The notes beneath the pieces are model-generated. The model ran no database searches, was not told the DNA's origin, and saw only the letters and a list, made by a program, of their open reading frames with translations. A stretch of 59,216 bases of DNA from Clostridia bacterium (GTDB lineage: Bacteria > Bacillota > Clostridia > Oscillospirales > Acutalibacteraceae). How positions within the stretch are numbered: the stretch's first letter is position 1; each line of letters starts with the position of its first letter. This document shows, piece after piece, positions 8,143-16,884 of the stretch. The DNA is taken from NCBI GenBank assembly GCA_017407755.1, contig JAFQVY010000022.1, positions 1 through 59,216 of the forward strand, given 5' to 3'. A program made the translations under genes and the position numbers.

Positions 8143-8195
8143 ACTATATCAAAGAAATGTTAAATTTCAACTTAGTTTTGTTAAATCTATGTAAA
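8143..8195 (-). promoter_or_regulatory. Candidate Pho-box promoter of the Na/Pi cotransporter
   Basis: On the minus strand TTTACA (8190-8195), TTAACA (8179-8184) and TTAACA (8158-8163) recur at 11 and 21 bp. A TATAGT -10 (8143-8148) lies nine bases further on. This resembles B. subtilis PhoP sites (TT[A/C]ACA repeats at about 11 bp). Binding is inferred, not shown. Confidence 0.45.
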
Positions 8196-8221
8196 ATTTC
8201 CGGGATTTTTTGAAACAAGTC

Positions 8222-8258
8222 AAAAACCGACAACAAGTGTTAATTGTTGTCGGTTTTT
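8222..8258. terminator. Terminator hairpin after the acyltransferase gene
   Basis: A perfect 15-bp inverted repeat (AAAAACCGACAACAA and its complement, loop of seven) with A and T tracts on both sides. It terminates the leftward acyltransferase operon. Confidence 0.85.
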
Positions 8259-8263
8259 ACTTT

Positions 8264-9436
8264 TTATGAACGTTTTTTCTTTTTGATTGAATTTGATATG
8301 TCAGACACAATAATAGAGCCTGCACGGTAGAACAAGTCGGCAACAAAGGAGATAATAAAGGCAACAGTTACGGCTAAAAGCACACAGGGAATGTACCACA
8401 CAAGCCTGTCTTCCATAACGGGTACCTTTACGTTAAGCACCTTGCTGTACATATATTGGTCAAGCATCCAGCTTGCGAGATAAGCACCAAAGGAAAGGTC
8501 TGAAAGTTTTGCAAGGGCTTTGCCTAAGAATTTAGGTACAGATTCAAGCTTAAAGGAATTAAGGAAGATAAACAGTGCAATACCCATAAAGTAAATGCCC
8601 CAGCTATTGTAGTTAACCCAGCTGTGCATACTTGCCTTGCCGCCCCAGCAGCGAAGTACGGTGTAGGTGCCAAACAAAGCCCAAGTGCCTAAGAAAATCA
8701 GAAAAGCGTAAATGGGTTTAAGTTTGAAATCATCTTTGTTTTTAGCAAGATATGCACCTGTAAAGTAATAAGCCAAGGGGTAAACGCCTGCCCACCAATT
8801 GGGGAAAATCGACCAGTAATCGTCAGAGGTACAAGCCATTATGTTTTCGGCGTCAAACTGATAGTAGTTGAAAATCGAGGGAGCAATCATAAGTATAAAC
8901 ATTGTTATAACTAAAATTCTCTCTTGCTTTTTGTTTTTGAGGTTTTGCCAGATAAGATTAAGAAAAGGTATCAGCATAAAGAGACCGATATACATTTCTA
9001 CATACCAAGAGTAATGGGTAAAGGAGGTGTAGTTTTCAATGTATTTCTTCACGCCGTATTGCCAGTCGGAATTCTGGGGACTTATCTTGTGTAATACATT
9101 TACTATGTAAATAAGGTCAAAGGTCATTATTATAAGGTAAGGAATAACGAACTTGAATATCTTGAGATAATATTTGCCGTTAGGTTCGATTTTCTTGTTG
9201 CCCTGAAGGTATCCTGTTAAAAGTAAAAACAAAGGAATACAAAGCAAGAAAAGATTTCGCATAAAGGTCATTATAACCATCTGAGGGTTATCAACGGTCT
9301 GGCTGTAAAAGCCGTTGTGCAGGAAAAAGTGCACGCTTGGAACAAATATAAGAGCAACAATTCTTATAATGTCCATATTTACATTTCGTTGTGGTTTAGG
9401 TAACATTGTTTGTGCCTTTTGCTTTTTATTACCCAT
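8264..9436 (-). CDS. Acyltransferase-3 family membrane protein (O-acetyltransferase-like)
   Basis: 390 residues with about ten hydrophobic helices. The N-terminal MDIIRIVALIFVPSVHFFLH matches the acyltransferase-3 family, whose characteristic motif is an Arg followed by a histidine in the first helix (RxxA...H). The HYSWYVEMYIGLFMLIPFLN segment is also typical. Members move acyl (often acetyl) groups onto extracytoplasmic sugars, teichoic acid or peptidoglycan. It follows the histidine kinase gene by 10 bp, so it should be the third gene of the PhoP/PhoR-like operon. Its substrate is unknown. An envelope-modification output of that system is inference. Confidence 0.87.
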   Translation of the reverse strand: MGNKKQKAQTMLPKPQRNVNMDIIRIVALIFVPSVHFFLHNGFYSQTVDNPQMVIMTFMRNLFLLCIPLFLLLTGYLQGNKKIEPNGKYYLKIFKFVIPYLIIMTFDLIYIVNVLHKISPQNSDWQYGVKKYIENYTSFTHYSWYVEMYIGLFMLIPFLNLIWQNLKNKKQERILVITMFILMIAPSIFNYYQFDAENIMACTSDDYWSIFPNWWAGVYPLAYYFTGAYLAKNKDDFKLKPIYAFLIFLGTWALFGTYTVLRCWGGKASMHSWVNYNSWGIYFMGIALFIFLNSFKLESVPKFLGKALAKLSDLSFGAYLASWMLDQYMYSKVLNVKVPVMEDRLVWYIPCVLLAVTVAFIISFVADLFYRAGSIIVSDISNSIKKKKRS

Positions 9437-9446
9437 ATTTACCTCC

Positions 9447-10469
9447 TTAAAAGAGCACTCTTATAGTGGTGCCTACATCAATTTTGCTTTCAACGGAAAG
9501 GGACGCGTTGTGAAACATTGCACCGTGCTTAACAATGGAAAGTCCCAGTCCCGTGCCGCCGATATCCTTTGAATGGCTTTTGTCAACTCTGTAAAATCTT
9601 TCAAAAATGTGCTCGATATCTTCTTTTGGAATACCTATGCCTGTGTCGGAAACACTAAGCTCAATTCCGTCCATACATTGTTTTACGCTTACGTCAACCT
9701 TGCCGCCTTTTTTGTTGTACTTAATTGCATTTTTCACAAGGTTATGTATTATTTCCTCAACAATAAGCTCAGCACCGTTTATCTCTACATCATCGCCGTA
9801 AAGGTTAATCTGAACCTCTTGCTTTCTGGCTAAGGATTCAAGTCCTGCAATTACAGTTTGGCAAAGATTCAAAAGATTGATTTTTTCGATTTTAACGTTT
9901 ATGTCTTTTTCGTCAAACTGACTGAGCTTTATGATGTCGCCTACAAGATTTATCATACGCTGGCTTTCGTCGTAAATTTTGCCTGCAAAGCGATTTATGT
10001 TCTCGCCCTCTGCCATACCGTCTCTGATAAGCTCGGCATAGCCGGAAACAGAGGTGAGGGGAGTTTTTAGCTCGTGAGAAACATTTGCAGTAAACTGCTG
10101 GCGAAGGCTGTCCTGGGATTCGTGTCGTGCCGTTATGGTCTGAAAGCGTTTTTCCATTTCTTTATTCTGGTTTTCAATCCTTTTGCAAAGGGTGTCAAAT
10201 TCCTTTGGAAGCTTAGCTTTGTCAGGAGCATCAAAATCAATATTGTTAACAGGGGCAGAGATTTTTTTGCATAGGTTTATTGAGGCAAGTATTGCAATAC
10301 CTGCAAAAAAAGCAGCAAAAACAACAAACGCCATAAGTGCCCAGAGTAAGGCTGTAGACCAAGTGGTTTCTTTGAAATCGGTATAAATTACGGTAAAGCC
10401 GATGGTAATTCCTGTAAAAAGAGCGAAAAGGCAGATAGAAAAAATAGTCAGAAAAAGTTGTTTTTTCAT
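9447..10469 (-). CDS. Sensor histidine kinase (PhoR-like)
   Basis: 340 residues. Two membrane segments lie at about 6-30 and 40-66 with almost no extracellular loop. The HisKA H-box is FTANVSHELKTPLTSVSGY (His near 134). The ATPase domain has EIIHNLVKNAIKYNKKGG (N-box), DTGIGIP (G1) and GGTGLGLSIVKH (G2). The minimal outer part means it probably senses a membrane partner or an intramembrane signal rather than a bound ligand. It sits 2 bp after the response regulator gene. Pho-type assignment rests on sequence resemblance and the nearby Na/Pi gene, so other envelope signals are possible. Confidence 0.93.
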   Translation of the reverse strand: MKKQLFLTIFSICLFALFTGITIGFTVIYTDFKETTWSTALLWALMAFVVFAAFFAGIAILASINLCKKISAPVNNIDFDAPDKAKLPKEFDTLCKRIENQNKEMEKRFQTITARHESQDSLRQQFTANVSHELKTPLTSVSGYAELIRDGMAEGENINRFAGKIYDESQRMINLVGDIIKLSQFDEKDINVKIEKINLLNLCQTVIAGLESLARKQEVQINLYGDDVEINGAELIVEEIIHNLVKNAIKYNKKGGKVDVSVKQCMDGIELSVSDTGIGIPKEDIEHIFERFYRVDKSHSKDIGGTGLGLSIVKHGAMFHNASLSVESKIDVGTTIRVLF

Positions 10470-10471
10470 TT

Positions 10472-11140
10472 TCAGTCTCCTATCTTATAGCCTATTCCGC
10501 GAACTGTGCTTATGGCGTCTCCGCCTTTGCCTAACTTCTGGCGAAGTGTTCTGACATGCACGTCAACAGTCCTGCTTTCGCCGTCAAAGGAATAGCCCCA
10601 CACCTTGTTAAGAATCTGGTCGCGTGAAAGGACTATGCCCTTGTTTTCTAAAAGGTAACAAAGCATATCAAACTCTTTAAGGGTAAGAACAACGCTTTCA
10701 CCGTTTACTTTTACAATGTGCTTTTTTGGGCAAACGTATAAAGCGCCGATTGTATATTCAGAGGGTGCATTTTCTCTTTCTACGCGTCTTAAAACCGCCT
10801 TGACCCTTGCAACCAACTCCATCATGCCGAAAGGCTTGGGAACATAATCGTCGGCACCTAAATCAAAGCCCCGTACCTTGTCGTATTCGTCTGCCTTTGC
10901 AGTAAGAATGATTACGGGCACACAGGCGGTAACCGGCTCGCTTCTTAATTTTTTAAGAATGCTTAAGCCGTCTTCCTCAGGAAGCATTATGTCAAGCAAA
11001 ATAAGGGTTGGCGTTTCCTCTTTGATAGCCTGCCAGAACTTAGAGGGCTTAGAAAAGCCTGTTGCCTCAAAGCCTGTAGAGTTAAGGGTGTAAACCACAA
11101 GCTCCCTTATGTTGCTGTCGTCCTCGACAAAATAAATCAT
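10472..11140 (-). CDS. OmpR/PhoB-family response regulator
   Basis: 222 residues. The receiver domain has acidic residues EDD (7-9), the phospho-acceptor in LILLDIMLP (Asp about 51), VIILTAKAD (Thr) and DDYVPKPFGMMEL (Lys about 101). The C-terminal winged helix (about 125-222) has VVLTLKEFDMLCYLLENKG, SRTVDVHVRTLRQKLG and the final TVRGIGYKI. It is the first gene of the operon with the kinase and acyltransferase. It resembles PhoP/PhoB most. No pst genes are in the window. Confidence 0.94.
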   Translation of the reverse strand: MIYFVEDDSNIRELVVYTLNSTGFEATGFSKPSKFWQAIKEETPTLILLDIMLPEEDGLSILKKLRSEPVTACVPVIILTAKADEYDKVRGFDLGADDYVPKPFGMMELVARVKAVLRRVERENAPSEYTIGALYVCPKKHIVKVNGESVVLTLKEFDMLCYLLENKGIVLSRDQILNKVWGYSFDGESRTVDVHVRTLRQKLGKGGDAISTVRGIGYKIGD

Positions 11141-11327
11141 ATTGCTACCTCCCTTATAAAAGGAAATTATACAAAATAATCATAGCACATATAAACAGAA
11201 AAATAAAGTAAAATATCAAAGACTTAAAAATTTTAAAGATTTAAAAATATTTTTGGTGATTTTCGCCTTTGAAAGTTTTTGCCAAAGGTATTATAATTGG
11301 TATATACTGATGTTTGGAGTGAACTTT

Positions 11328-11852
11328 TTGAACAGTAAGCTTGAATATTCTCGAAAAATCGGTGAAAAGGTAGTTTACCGCAAGCAGGGAATATATATTA
11401 TTTCGGATATTAAGGAGCAGAAAATCGGCAGCGTTAAAAAGGATTACTATGTCTTAAGCTCGGTTTACGATAAAAATGCAACGGTCTACGTGCCGGCGGA
11501 TTCAGAAAGTCTTGTGCTTTTGATGGAGCGAATGTTATCCGTAGACGAAATCAACACTATTATCGACAAAAGTGAAGAAACCGACCTTGTGTGGATTGAA
11601 AACACAGGTGAACGTGCACTTTATTTCGAAGAAATCATCAAAAGCTCCGACCTTGTAAAAATACTTTCTCTGCTTAAAATGTTTATCTTAAGGCGTGAAT
11701 GTGCTGACAAGAAACCTCTGAAAACCTTTGCCAGAGACGAAAAAGTCTTTGCAAGTGCTCAAAAAACAATTACCGAAGCCTTTGCTTATCCCTTAGGAAT
11801 TGACAAAACTCAGGTTATTTCATACATAACAGACAGAATAAACAAAAAATAA
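11328..11852 (+). CDS. CarD-family transcriptional regulator
   Basis: 174 residues from the TTG at 11328, chosen because GGAG lies eight bases upstream; an ATG at 11310 has no good ribosome site. The N-terminal RNA-polymerase-interacting domain is visible as IGEKVVYRKQGIYIISDI, KDYYVLSSVYDKNATVYVP and SLVLLMERMLSVDEIN (about 8-80). A helical C-terminal domain follows (about 90-170), as in CarD/CdnL. CarD proteins bind the RNA polymerase beta subunit and stabilise the open complex. It is monocistronic, divergent from the two-component operon, and ends at a hairpin terminator. Confidence 0.85.
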   Translation: MNSKLEYSRKIGEKVVYRKQGIYIISDIKEQKIGSVKKDYYVLSSVYDKNATVYVPADSESLVLLMERMLSVDEINTIIDKSEETDLVWIENTGERALYFEEIIKSSDLVKILSLLKMFILRRECADKKPLKTFARDEKVFASAQKTITEAFAYPLGIDKTQVISYITDRINKK

Positions 11853-11862
11853 ATCGTATCCT

Positions 11863-11898
11863 AAAATCGCCTTTGCTTTGGTAAAGGTGATTTTTTGT
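11863..11898 (+). terminator. Terminator of the CarD-family gene
   Basis: AAAATCGCCTTT, a short loop and AAAGGTGATTTTTT form a hairpin ending in a T tract. Confidence 0.75.
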
Positions 11899-11927
11899 GT
11901 TGTTTTACACAAAATTGTATATAGTGC

Positions 11928-11957
11928 TTGCTAATTTTTTATCAATATGTTAATATA
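11928..11957 (+). promoter_or_regulatory. Candidate promoter of the large dockerin glycosidase
   Basis: TTGCTA, 17 bases, TAATAT lie about 55 bp before the start codon. A small TTGTGT/ACACAA dyad lies just upstream near 11896. It is a moderate match only. Confidence 0.4.
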
Positions 11958-12010
11958 AATTCGGCATATATTTATGGCATATTTTATTTTAGAAAGGATT
12001 TGAAAAATCT

Positions 12011-15000
12011 ATGAGAGCAAAGAAAAAGTTTTCACTCAGACTTCTCAGTTTGCTTCTGACCCTGCTGCTTTTGATTGCGGCAGTGCCTTTTGCAGGAATC
12101 ATTTCTGTATCAGCAGACAACACCGGTCTGGACGTATACCTTGTAGGTGGTATGACAGGTTGGGGAAGCCTTGAGGAGTATAAATTCGTAGAAGAAGGCA
12201 ACGGTATATACTCTTATGTCTGGGATATGACAGGCGGAGTATATGAATGTAAGATTTTTACGGGTAACTGGGGCACTTCTATCGGTGCTAATGATAATGA
12301 TGATAACAATATTATCTTTGACGTTGAAACCGATACTATTATGAAAATCACAGCCAACGTTAACACCCGTAGCTATACTGCGGTAGAAATGGATGCGAAA
12401 GCTGATTTTACCCTTGGCAGTTCTGCTAATACAATTGAGGCAGAAAAGTATACTTATGCATTGGGTGAAGTTGCAGTGCTTACTGATTCCAAGGCATCTG
12501 CAGGTAAATATGTAGGTGATTTTAATGAGGGCGATGTTCTCAATTACGGCGTAACAGTTTCCGGCACAGAGCCTGTTACTTACAGATTTGAGATAAACGT
12601 AGCCTCTGAGGCAGATGCAGGCGAGTTGGCATTTACCGTAAGGTCTACAAATTCAGACGGCGTTTTTGAAAAAATAATTGGCAAAGATGTTTTTTATTCC
12701 AATTTTATTACAACCGGATCATGGCAAACATATAAAACAATTGTAATAACCGCTACATTGAATCCCGGCTATAACCGAATTTCTCTTGAAAATATAGGCG
12801 GTACATATAATGTAGACAAGATGGTTGTTACTCCTGTTAAGGATTATGCCGATGTAATTACAAAGGGCGAAACAACTCTGGATTTCAAGGGATTTGACGG
12901 TGCATCAGACTCAGCCCTTGTAAAGGACGGAAAAATCAGCGGACTTGAGAAAACTGAATTAGTTTCTATCATCGTTAAGCCTGAGCAAGACGGTGTATAC
13001 ACCATATCCTTTGATGAAAAAGCCACCAAATCGGGAAATCTCTGCGTTGAAACAGACGATAGCTTGGCTGCATTTTTAATTTCAGAGGAAGATCCCACCG
13101 CTGACATTGTTATTGAGTGCGAAACAGAAATTTATATCTATACCGTTAAAGATGCTATAGATGTAGAAAGCATTTCATTTAAATATACCGATAATGTTGA
13201 CCTTATGGGTTACCATTTCTATGAGGAAAACTATGCAGGTATCCGTTTTGCCAACACATTTGCCGTAAGCGAGATTGCTATTAACAGCTACGGCGATATT
13301 GAAGGCGGCAAGCTTCACTTCAGCGACGGCACTTATGTAAATGTTGATGCAATTGCCCAGGGCGGCGAAAAGGTTATTAAGCTCAGCGAGCCTAAGGCGG
13401 TTACATGGATTAAGTTTGAGGCACAGTATGAAGAAGTTTCCTTTAAGGTTAAGGGCGAAAAAGACGGCAGCTCCGATACAGATATAGCATTTCAGGGCTA
13501 TGTAAGCACCTCTTACGGATGGCTTCCTGTTTCGGATGTTGCTTATACAGATATAAAGGCAACAGAAGGCAAGGTTGGCTTTGGTTTTGACGGAGAGGTT
13601 ACTGTTGATAAGGTTGTATTTGTAGGTGCTGCAGGTAATGAGGGAACTCCTGTTCCTACTAACCCCACAGACCCTTCAGGCTCTACTGCTACCACTGATC
13701 CTACTTCAACCACAGTTATTGAGCCCACAGGTTCAACTCCCGGCACAACAAGTGCTGATAAAACTTACCTTTTAGGCGATGCCGATGAAAACGGTAAGGT
13801 TAACGTTAAAGATGCAACAGTTATTCAGAAACACGCCGCAAAGCTTCTTATGCTTGTTGGTGATGCAGTAATCTGTGCAGATGTAAATTTTGATGAGAAG
13901 ATTAACGTAAAGGATGCTACAGCAATTCAGAAATTTGTAGCAAAAATCCCCGTTGAGTATCCCATCGGCGAAGAAATCACAGTTGATGAAGATGCAAAAG
14001 CAGATGCAGATGTAGTTTCTGTTGCCGCTATTGCTCCTGTAGCCGTTGATGCTGGCGAAACTGTAAAGGCAACTCTTACAACTGCTGACAATAATAAGGT
14101 TGAGCTTACAGGTACAGTTGTTGGAAACGACATCGTATTTGAGCTTGAAGACGTTTACTCCTTCGGCTTCTACTTTGATTTTGGCAAAGAGCTTGAGGTA
14201 AATGCAATTCAGATTTACGGCGACCCAACCTACAATGGCGGTTCTGTAAATGTAAGCAGTGCTCAGGATTACAACCTCTTTGTAAACGGTCTTACAGAGA
14301 ATGACTCACGTGTAATTGCAAACACCGGTAATTACATTCTTACATCAGAAACAGGCACTGACCGCGAGTGGGAGTTTAACCTTGACACAAGCGATTACGG
14401 TTACGACTATCCCAGCTTCTATGCTCCTAACACACCTCTTGCAGAGGCTGCTTATAACCTTACAATGAAAGAGGTATACAACAGCATACGTGATACTGCT
14501 GACGGCGATGTGTTCTACACAGGCACAGGTTGGGCAAAGGTATGGACCCGTGACACAGCTATGTCAATGCAGTACATTCTTTCATGGTTGTTCCCCGAAA
14601 TTTCTACAAACTGTGCTTATGCTAAGGTTGTAGGTAAAGACGGCAACCTTACATTTGAAGAAGACACAGGTACAGGCGGTTCTTACCCCGTATCTACAGA
14701 CAGAATTATTATGATGCTTGCTGTTTGGGAAACATACCTTGCAAACGGCAACAAGGAAGACCTTGAGTATTTCTACAATGTAGCCTCCAATACAATTATG
14801 CAGGACTACGAAGTAGTTTATGATAAGGAATCAGGTCTTTTCCGTGGCGAAACCTGCGGCTTAGATCACCGTGATAAGACATACAACGACTGGACAGGCG
14901 AAAATGACGAAAACGGTATCGTAACAATTGCAGAAGGCAAGGCTGCAAACACAAACATTCTCTTCTGTCAGGCTATGAAGATTCTATCTGAGTCAGCTCT

Positions 15001-16750
15001 TATTCTTGGTAAGGGCGAGGCTGAATCTAAGGCTTGGGCTGACTTAGCCGCAGACCTTGAAGAGGCAATCTCAGAGAGACTCTGGCATGAAGATTTAGGC
15101 ACATACACATCTTGGGAGTATCCCGACTGGATGGGTTCACCCCTTGCATACAAGCAGGACGTTTTAGCTAACGGTTATGCAGTATGGTACAACATCGGCG
15201 GTCAGGAAAAAGCTGACTCCATTATGGAAAACCACACTCTTGTTCCCTTTGGTGCCAATACAGTTTATCCCAATAAGAATGCAGAGCGTTGGACAGACTA
15301 TAAGTACCACGACAGTGGTATATGGCCCGGTTGGGAAGCAATCCTTATGATTGGTGCCGTTAATAACGAAAACGAGAACAATCTCCTTGCAGAGGAAATC
15401 TGGAACTCCTGTATCCGCGGTGCAGTATCTTGCCTTACAAACTACGAGGTTATCGACTACGAAACAGGCAGAGGCTTGCATTCAACTAACCAGCTTTGGT
15501 CTGTAGCCGCTACAATGGCAGGTTATTACAGAGTACTTTACGGTATGGAATATACCACAGACGGTATTACATTTGACCCCTATGTTCCCGATTGGATGGA
15601 AGGTCCCTTTACAATCGAAGGTCTTAAGTACAGAGATGCTAATCTTACAATCGACCTTTGCGGCAAGGGCGACACAGTAGAGTCTATCTACGTTAATGGT
15701 GAAAAGGTAGAAGACGCAGCAAACTATGTGTTCCCTGTTGATGCAAAGGGCGACTACAACATCACAATCAATGTTAAAGACAGCGGCGCAGAGGATAAAG
15801 TAAACCTTAAGGCTGAAAATACAACTAAGGCTCCCACTGCTCCCAATGCAACACTTAGTGGCACAACTTTAAGATGGAACGCTGTTAAGAACTGCACATA
15901 CAAGGTATGGACAGGTTCTGAATACAAAGACGTAACAGGCACAACCTATACAATCGACGACACAGCTTATGGTGTGTATTCTGTAGTTGCAGTTGACAAT
16001 ACAACAGGTCTCTGGTCTGAGCTTTCAAAGCCCATAACCTACAGTCCTGCAGGTTCCAATGTAACAGTAAATGTAGGTAATGTTCAAAACACATCTACAT
16101 TTACAGTAAATATCCCTGTTGACGGTGAATATCAGCTTTCCGCTATCCATACAAATCAGGGCGATCCCACTGCCGGTATCACCGCAGCAATCCGCTCTGT
16201 ATATGTTGACGGCGAGGACGTTGGTACACTTGTATTCCCTGCAATGAGCTTTGGTCATCAGATAAGCTCTCACTTAAGACTTGCTTTAACCGCAGGTAAA
16301 CACGAGGTTACTGTTAAGTATGCTAATGAAAACTGGTACGACAGAAATATGTCCAATGCTCACGGTGAGAATAATAATAACGTAACCTTCCATATGTTCC
16401 AGTTCACTTTGGTTGATGGTGACTTCAGCCAGATTGAACCTCCTGCAAAGAAGACAATTTACTTCTCCAACAACAAAAACTGGAGCAAGGTTAACATCTT
16501 CTATTGGGGTGGCAGTGATTCAACTACATGGCCCGGTACAGCTATGACTTATGTAGGTAAGAACAATAATGGTGAGGATGTTTATAAGTTTGAACTTGAC
16601 CCCTCAACTCCCAACATTATCTTCAACAATGGCTCACAGCAGACAGTTGATATTATAACAGGGGTTGAAGACGGCAAGGGCTTCTATCTCCTTGATACTA
16701 CTAACGACAAGGGTTATTACAACGTAGGTACATACAACTACGGTGACTGA
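12011..16750 (+). CDS. Secreted multi-modular glycosidase with internal type I dockerin and CBM modules
   Basis: 1579 residues. A signal peptide (about 1-36) is followed by: a beta-sandwich starch-binding-like module (40-120); a CBM6/35-like module (about 135-275); beta-rich linkers; and a Pro/Thr linker (about 550-580). A type I dockerin lies at about 585-647, with two DxNxDxKxNVKDA-type repeats each ending in IQKxxAK. An (alpha/alpha)6 six-hairpin-glycosidase-like catalytic region spans about 795-1210, with WAKVWTRDTAMSMQYI and GSYPVSTDRIIMMLAVWE. After it come an FN3-like domain (1260-1340), another beta module, and a C-terminal CBM26-like module (1480-1573; VNIFYWGGSDSTTWPGTAM). It is probably exported and docked on a cohesin scaffold to degrade an alpha-glucan or related polysaccharide. 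The GH family is not assigned with certainty. Confidence 0.85.
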   Translation: MRAKKKFSLRLLSLLLTLLLLIAAVPFAGIISVSADNTGLDVYLVGGMTGWGSLEEYKFVEEGNGIYSYVWDMTGGVYECKIFTGNWGTSIGANDNDDNNIIFDVETDTIMKITANVNTRSYTAVEMDAKADFTLGSSANTIEAEKYTYALGEVAVLTDSKASAGKYVGDFNEGDVLNYGVTVSGTEPVTYRFEINVASEADAGELAFTVRSTNSDGVFEKIIGKDVFYSNFITTGSWQTYKTIVITATLNPGYNRISLENIGGTYNVDKMVVTPVKDYADVITKGETTLDFKGFDGASDSALVKDGKISGLEKTELVSIIVKPEQDGVYTISFDEKATKSGNLCVETDDSLAAFLISEEDPTADIVIECETEIYIYTVKDAIDVESISFKYTDNVDLMGYHFYEENYAGIRFANTFAVSEIAINSYGDIEGGKLHFSDGTYVNVDAIAQGGEKVIKLSEPKAVTWIKFEAQYEEVSFKVKGEKDGSSDTDIAFQGYVSTSYGWLPVSDVAYTDIKATEGKVGFGFDGEVTVDKVVFVGAAGNEGTPVPTNPTDPSGSTATTDPTSTTVIEPTGSTPGTTSADKTYLLGDADENGKVNVKDATVIQKHAAKLLMLVGDAVICADVNFDEKINVKDATAIQKFVAKIPVEYPIGEEITVDEDAKADADVVSVAAIAPVAVDAGETVKATLTTADNNKVELTGTVVGNDIVFELEDVYSFGFYFDFGKELEVNAIQIYGDPTYNGGSVNVSSAQDYNLFVNGLTENDSRVIANTGNYILTSETGTDREWEFNLDTSDYGYDYPSFYAPNTPLAEAAYNLTMKEVYNSIRDTADGDVFYTGTGWAKVWTRDTAMSMQYILSWLFPEISTNCAYAKVVGKDGNLTFEEDTGTGGSYPVSTDRIIMMLAVWETYLANGNKEDLEYFYNVASNTIMQDYEVVYDKESGLFRGETCGLDHRDKTYNDWTGENDENGIVTIAEGKAANTNILFCQAMKILSESALILGKGEAESKAWADLAADLEEAISERLWHEDLGTYTSWEYPDWMGSPLAYKQDVLANGYAVWYNIGGQEKADSIMENHTLVPFGANTVYPNKNAERWTDYKYHDSGIWPGWEAILMIGAVNNENENNLLAEEIWNSCIRGAVSCLTNYEVIDYETGRGLHSTNQLWSVAATMAGYYRVLYGMEYTTDGITFDPYVPDWMEGPFTIEGLKYRDANLTIDLCGKGDTVESIYVNGEKVEDAANYVFPVDAKGDYNITINVKDSGAEDKVNLKAENTTKAPTAPNATLSGTTLRWNAVKNCTYKVWTGSEYKDVTGTTYTIDDTAYGVYSVVAVDNTTGLWSELSKPITYSPAGSNVTVNVGNVQNTSTFTVNIPVDGEYQLSAIHTNQGDPTAGITAAIRSVYVDGEDVGTLVFPAMSFGHQISSHLRLALTAGKHEVTVKYANENWYDRNMSNAHGENNNNVTFHMFQFTLVDGDFSQIEPPAKKTIYFSNNKNWSKVNIFYWGGSDSTTWPGTAMTYVGKNNNGEDVYKFELDPSTPNIIFNNGSQQTVDIITGVEDGKGFYLLDTTNDKGYYNVGTYNYGD

Positions 16751-16777
16751 CAAATAAGTTTTTTAAAAAAAATAACT

Positions 16778-16814
16778 TTGCCGCCTGTGATTAATTTCAC
16801 AGGCGGCTTTTTTC
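16778..16814 (+). terminator. Terminator of the dockerin glycosidase gene
   Basis: GCCGCCTGTGA, a six-base loop, and TCACAGGCGGC followed by TTTTTT. Confidence 0.9.
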
Positions 16815-16821
16815 CTTGTTA

Positions 16822-16850
16822 TTGACAAACTTAGCAATATACTGTAAAAT
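16822..16850 (+). promoter_or_regulatory. Sigma-A-type promoter of the membrane protein gene
   Basis: TTGACA (16822-16827), 17-bp spacer, TAAAAT (16845-16850). Confidence 0.75.
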
Positions 16851-16884
16851 TTTAATCCCCACATAAATACAAGGAGTGACAAAA

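Noticed and set aside
12844-16273. Several antisense frames opposite the dockerin glycosidase
   Set aside because: Low-complexity Ser/Val/Thr translations mirror the sense codon bias; no independent evidence.
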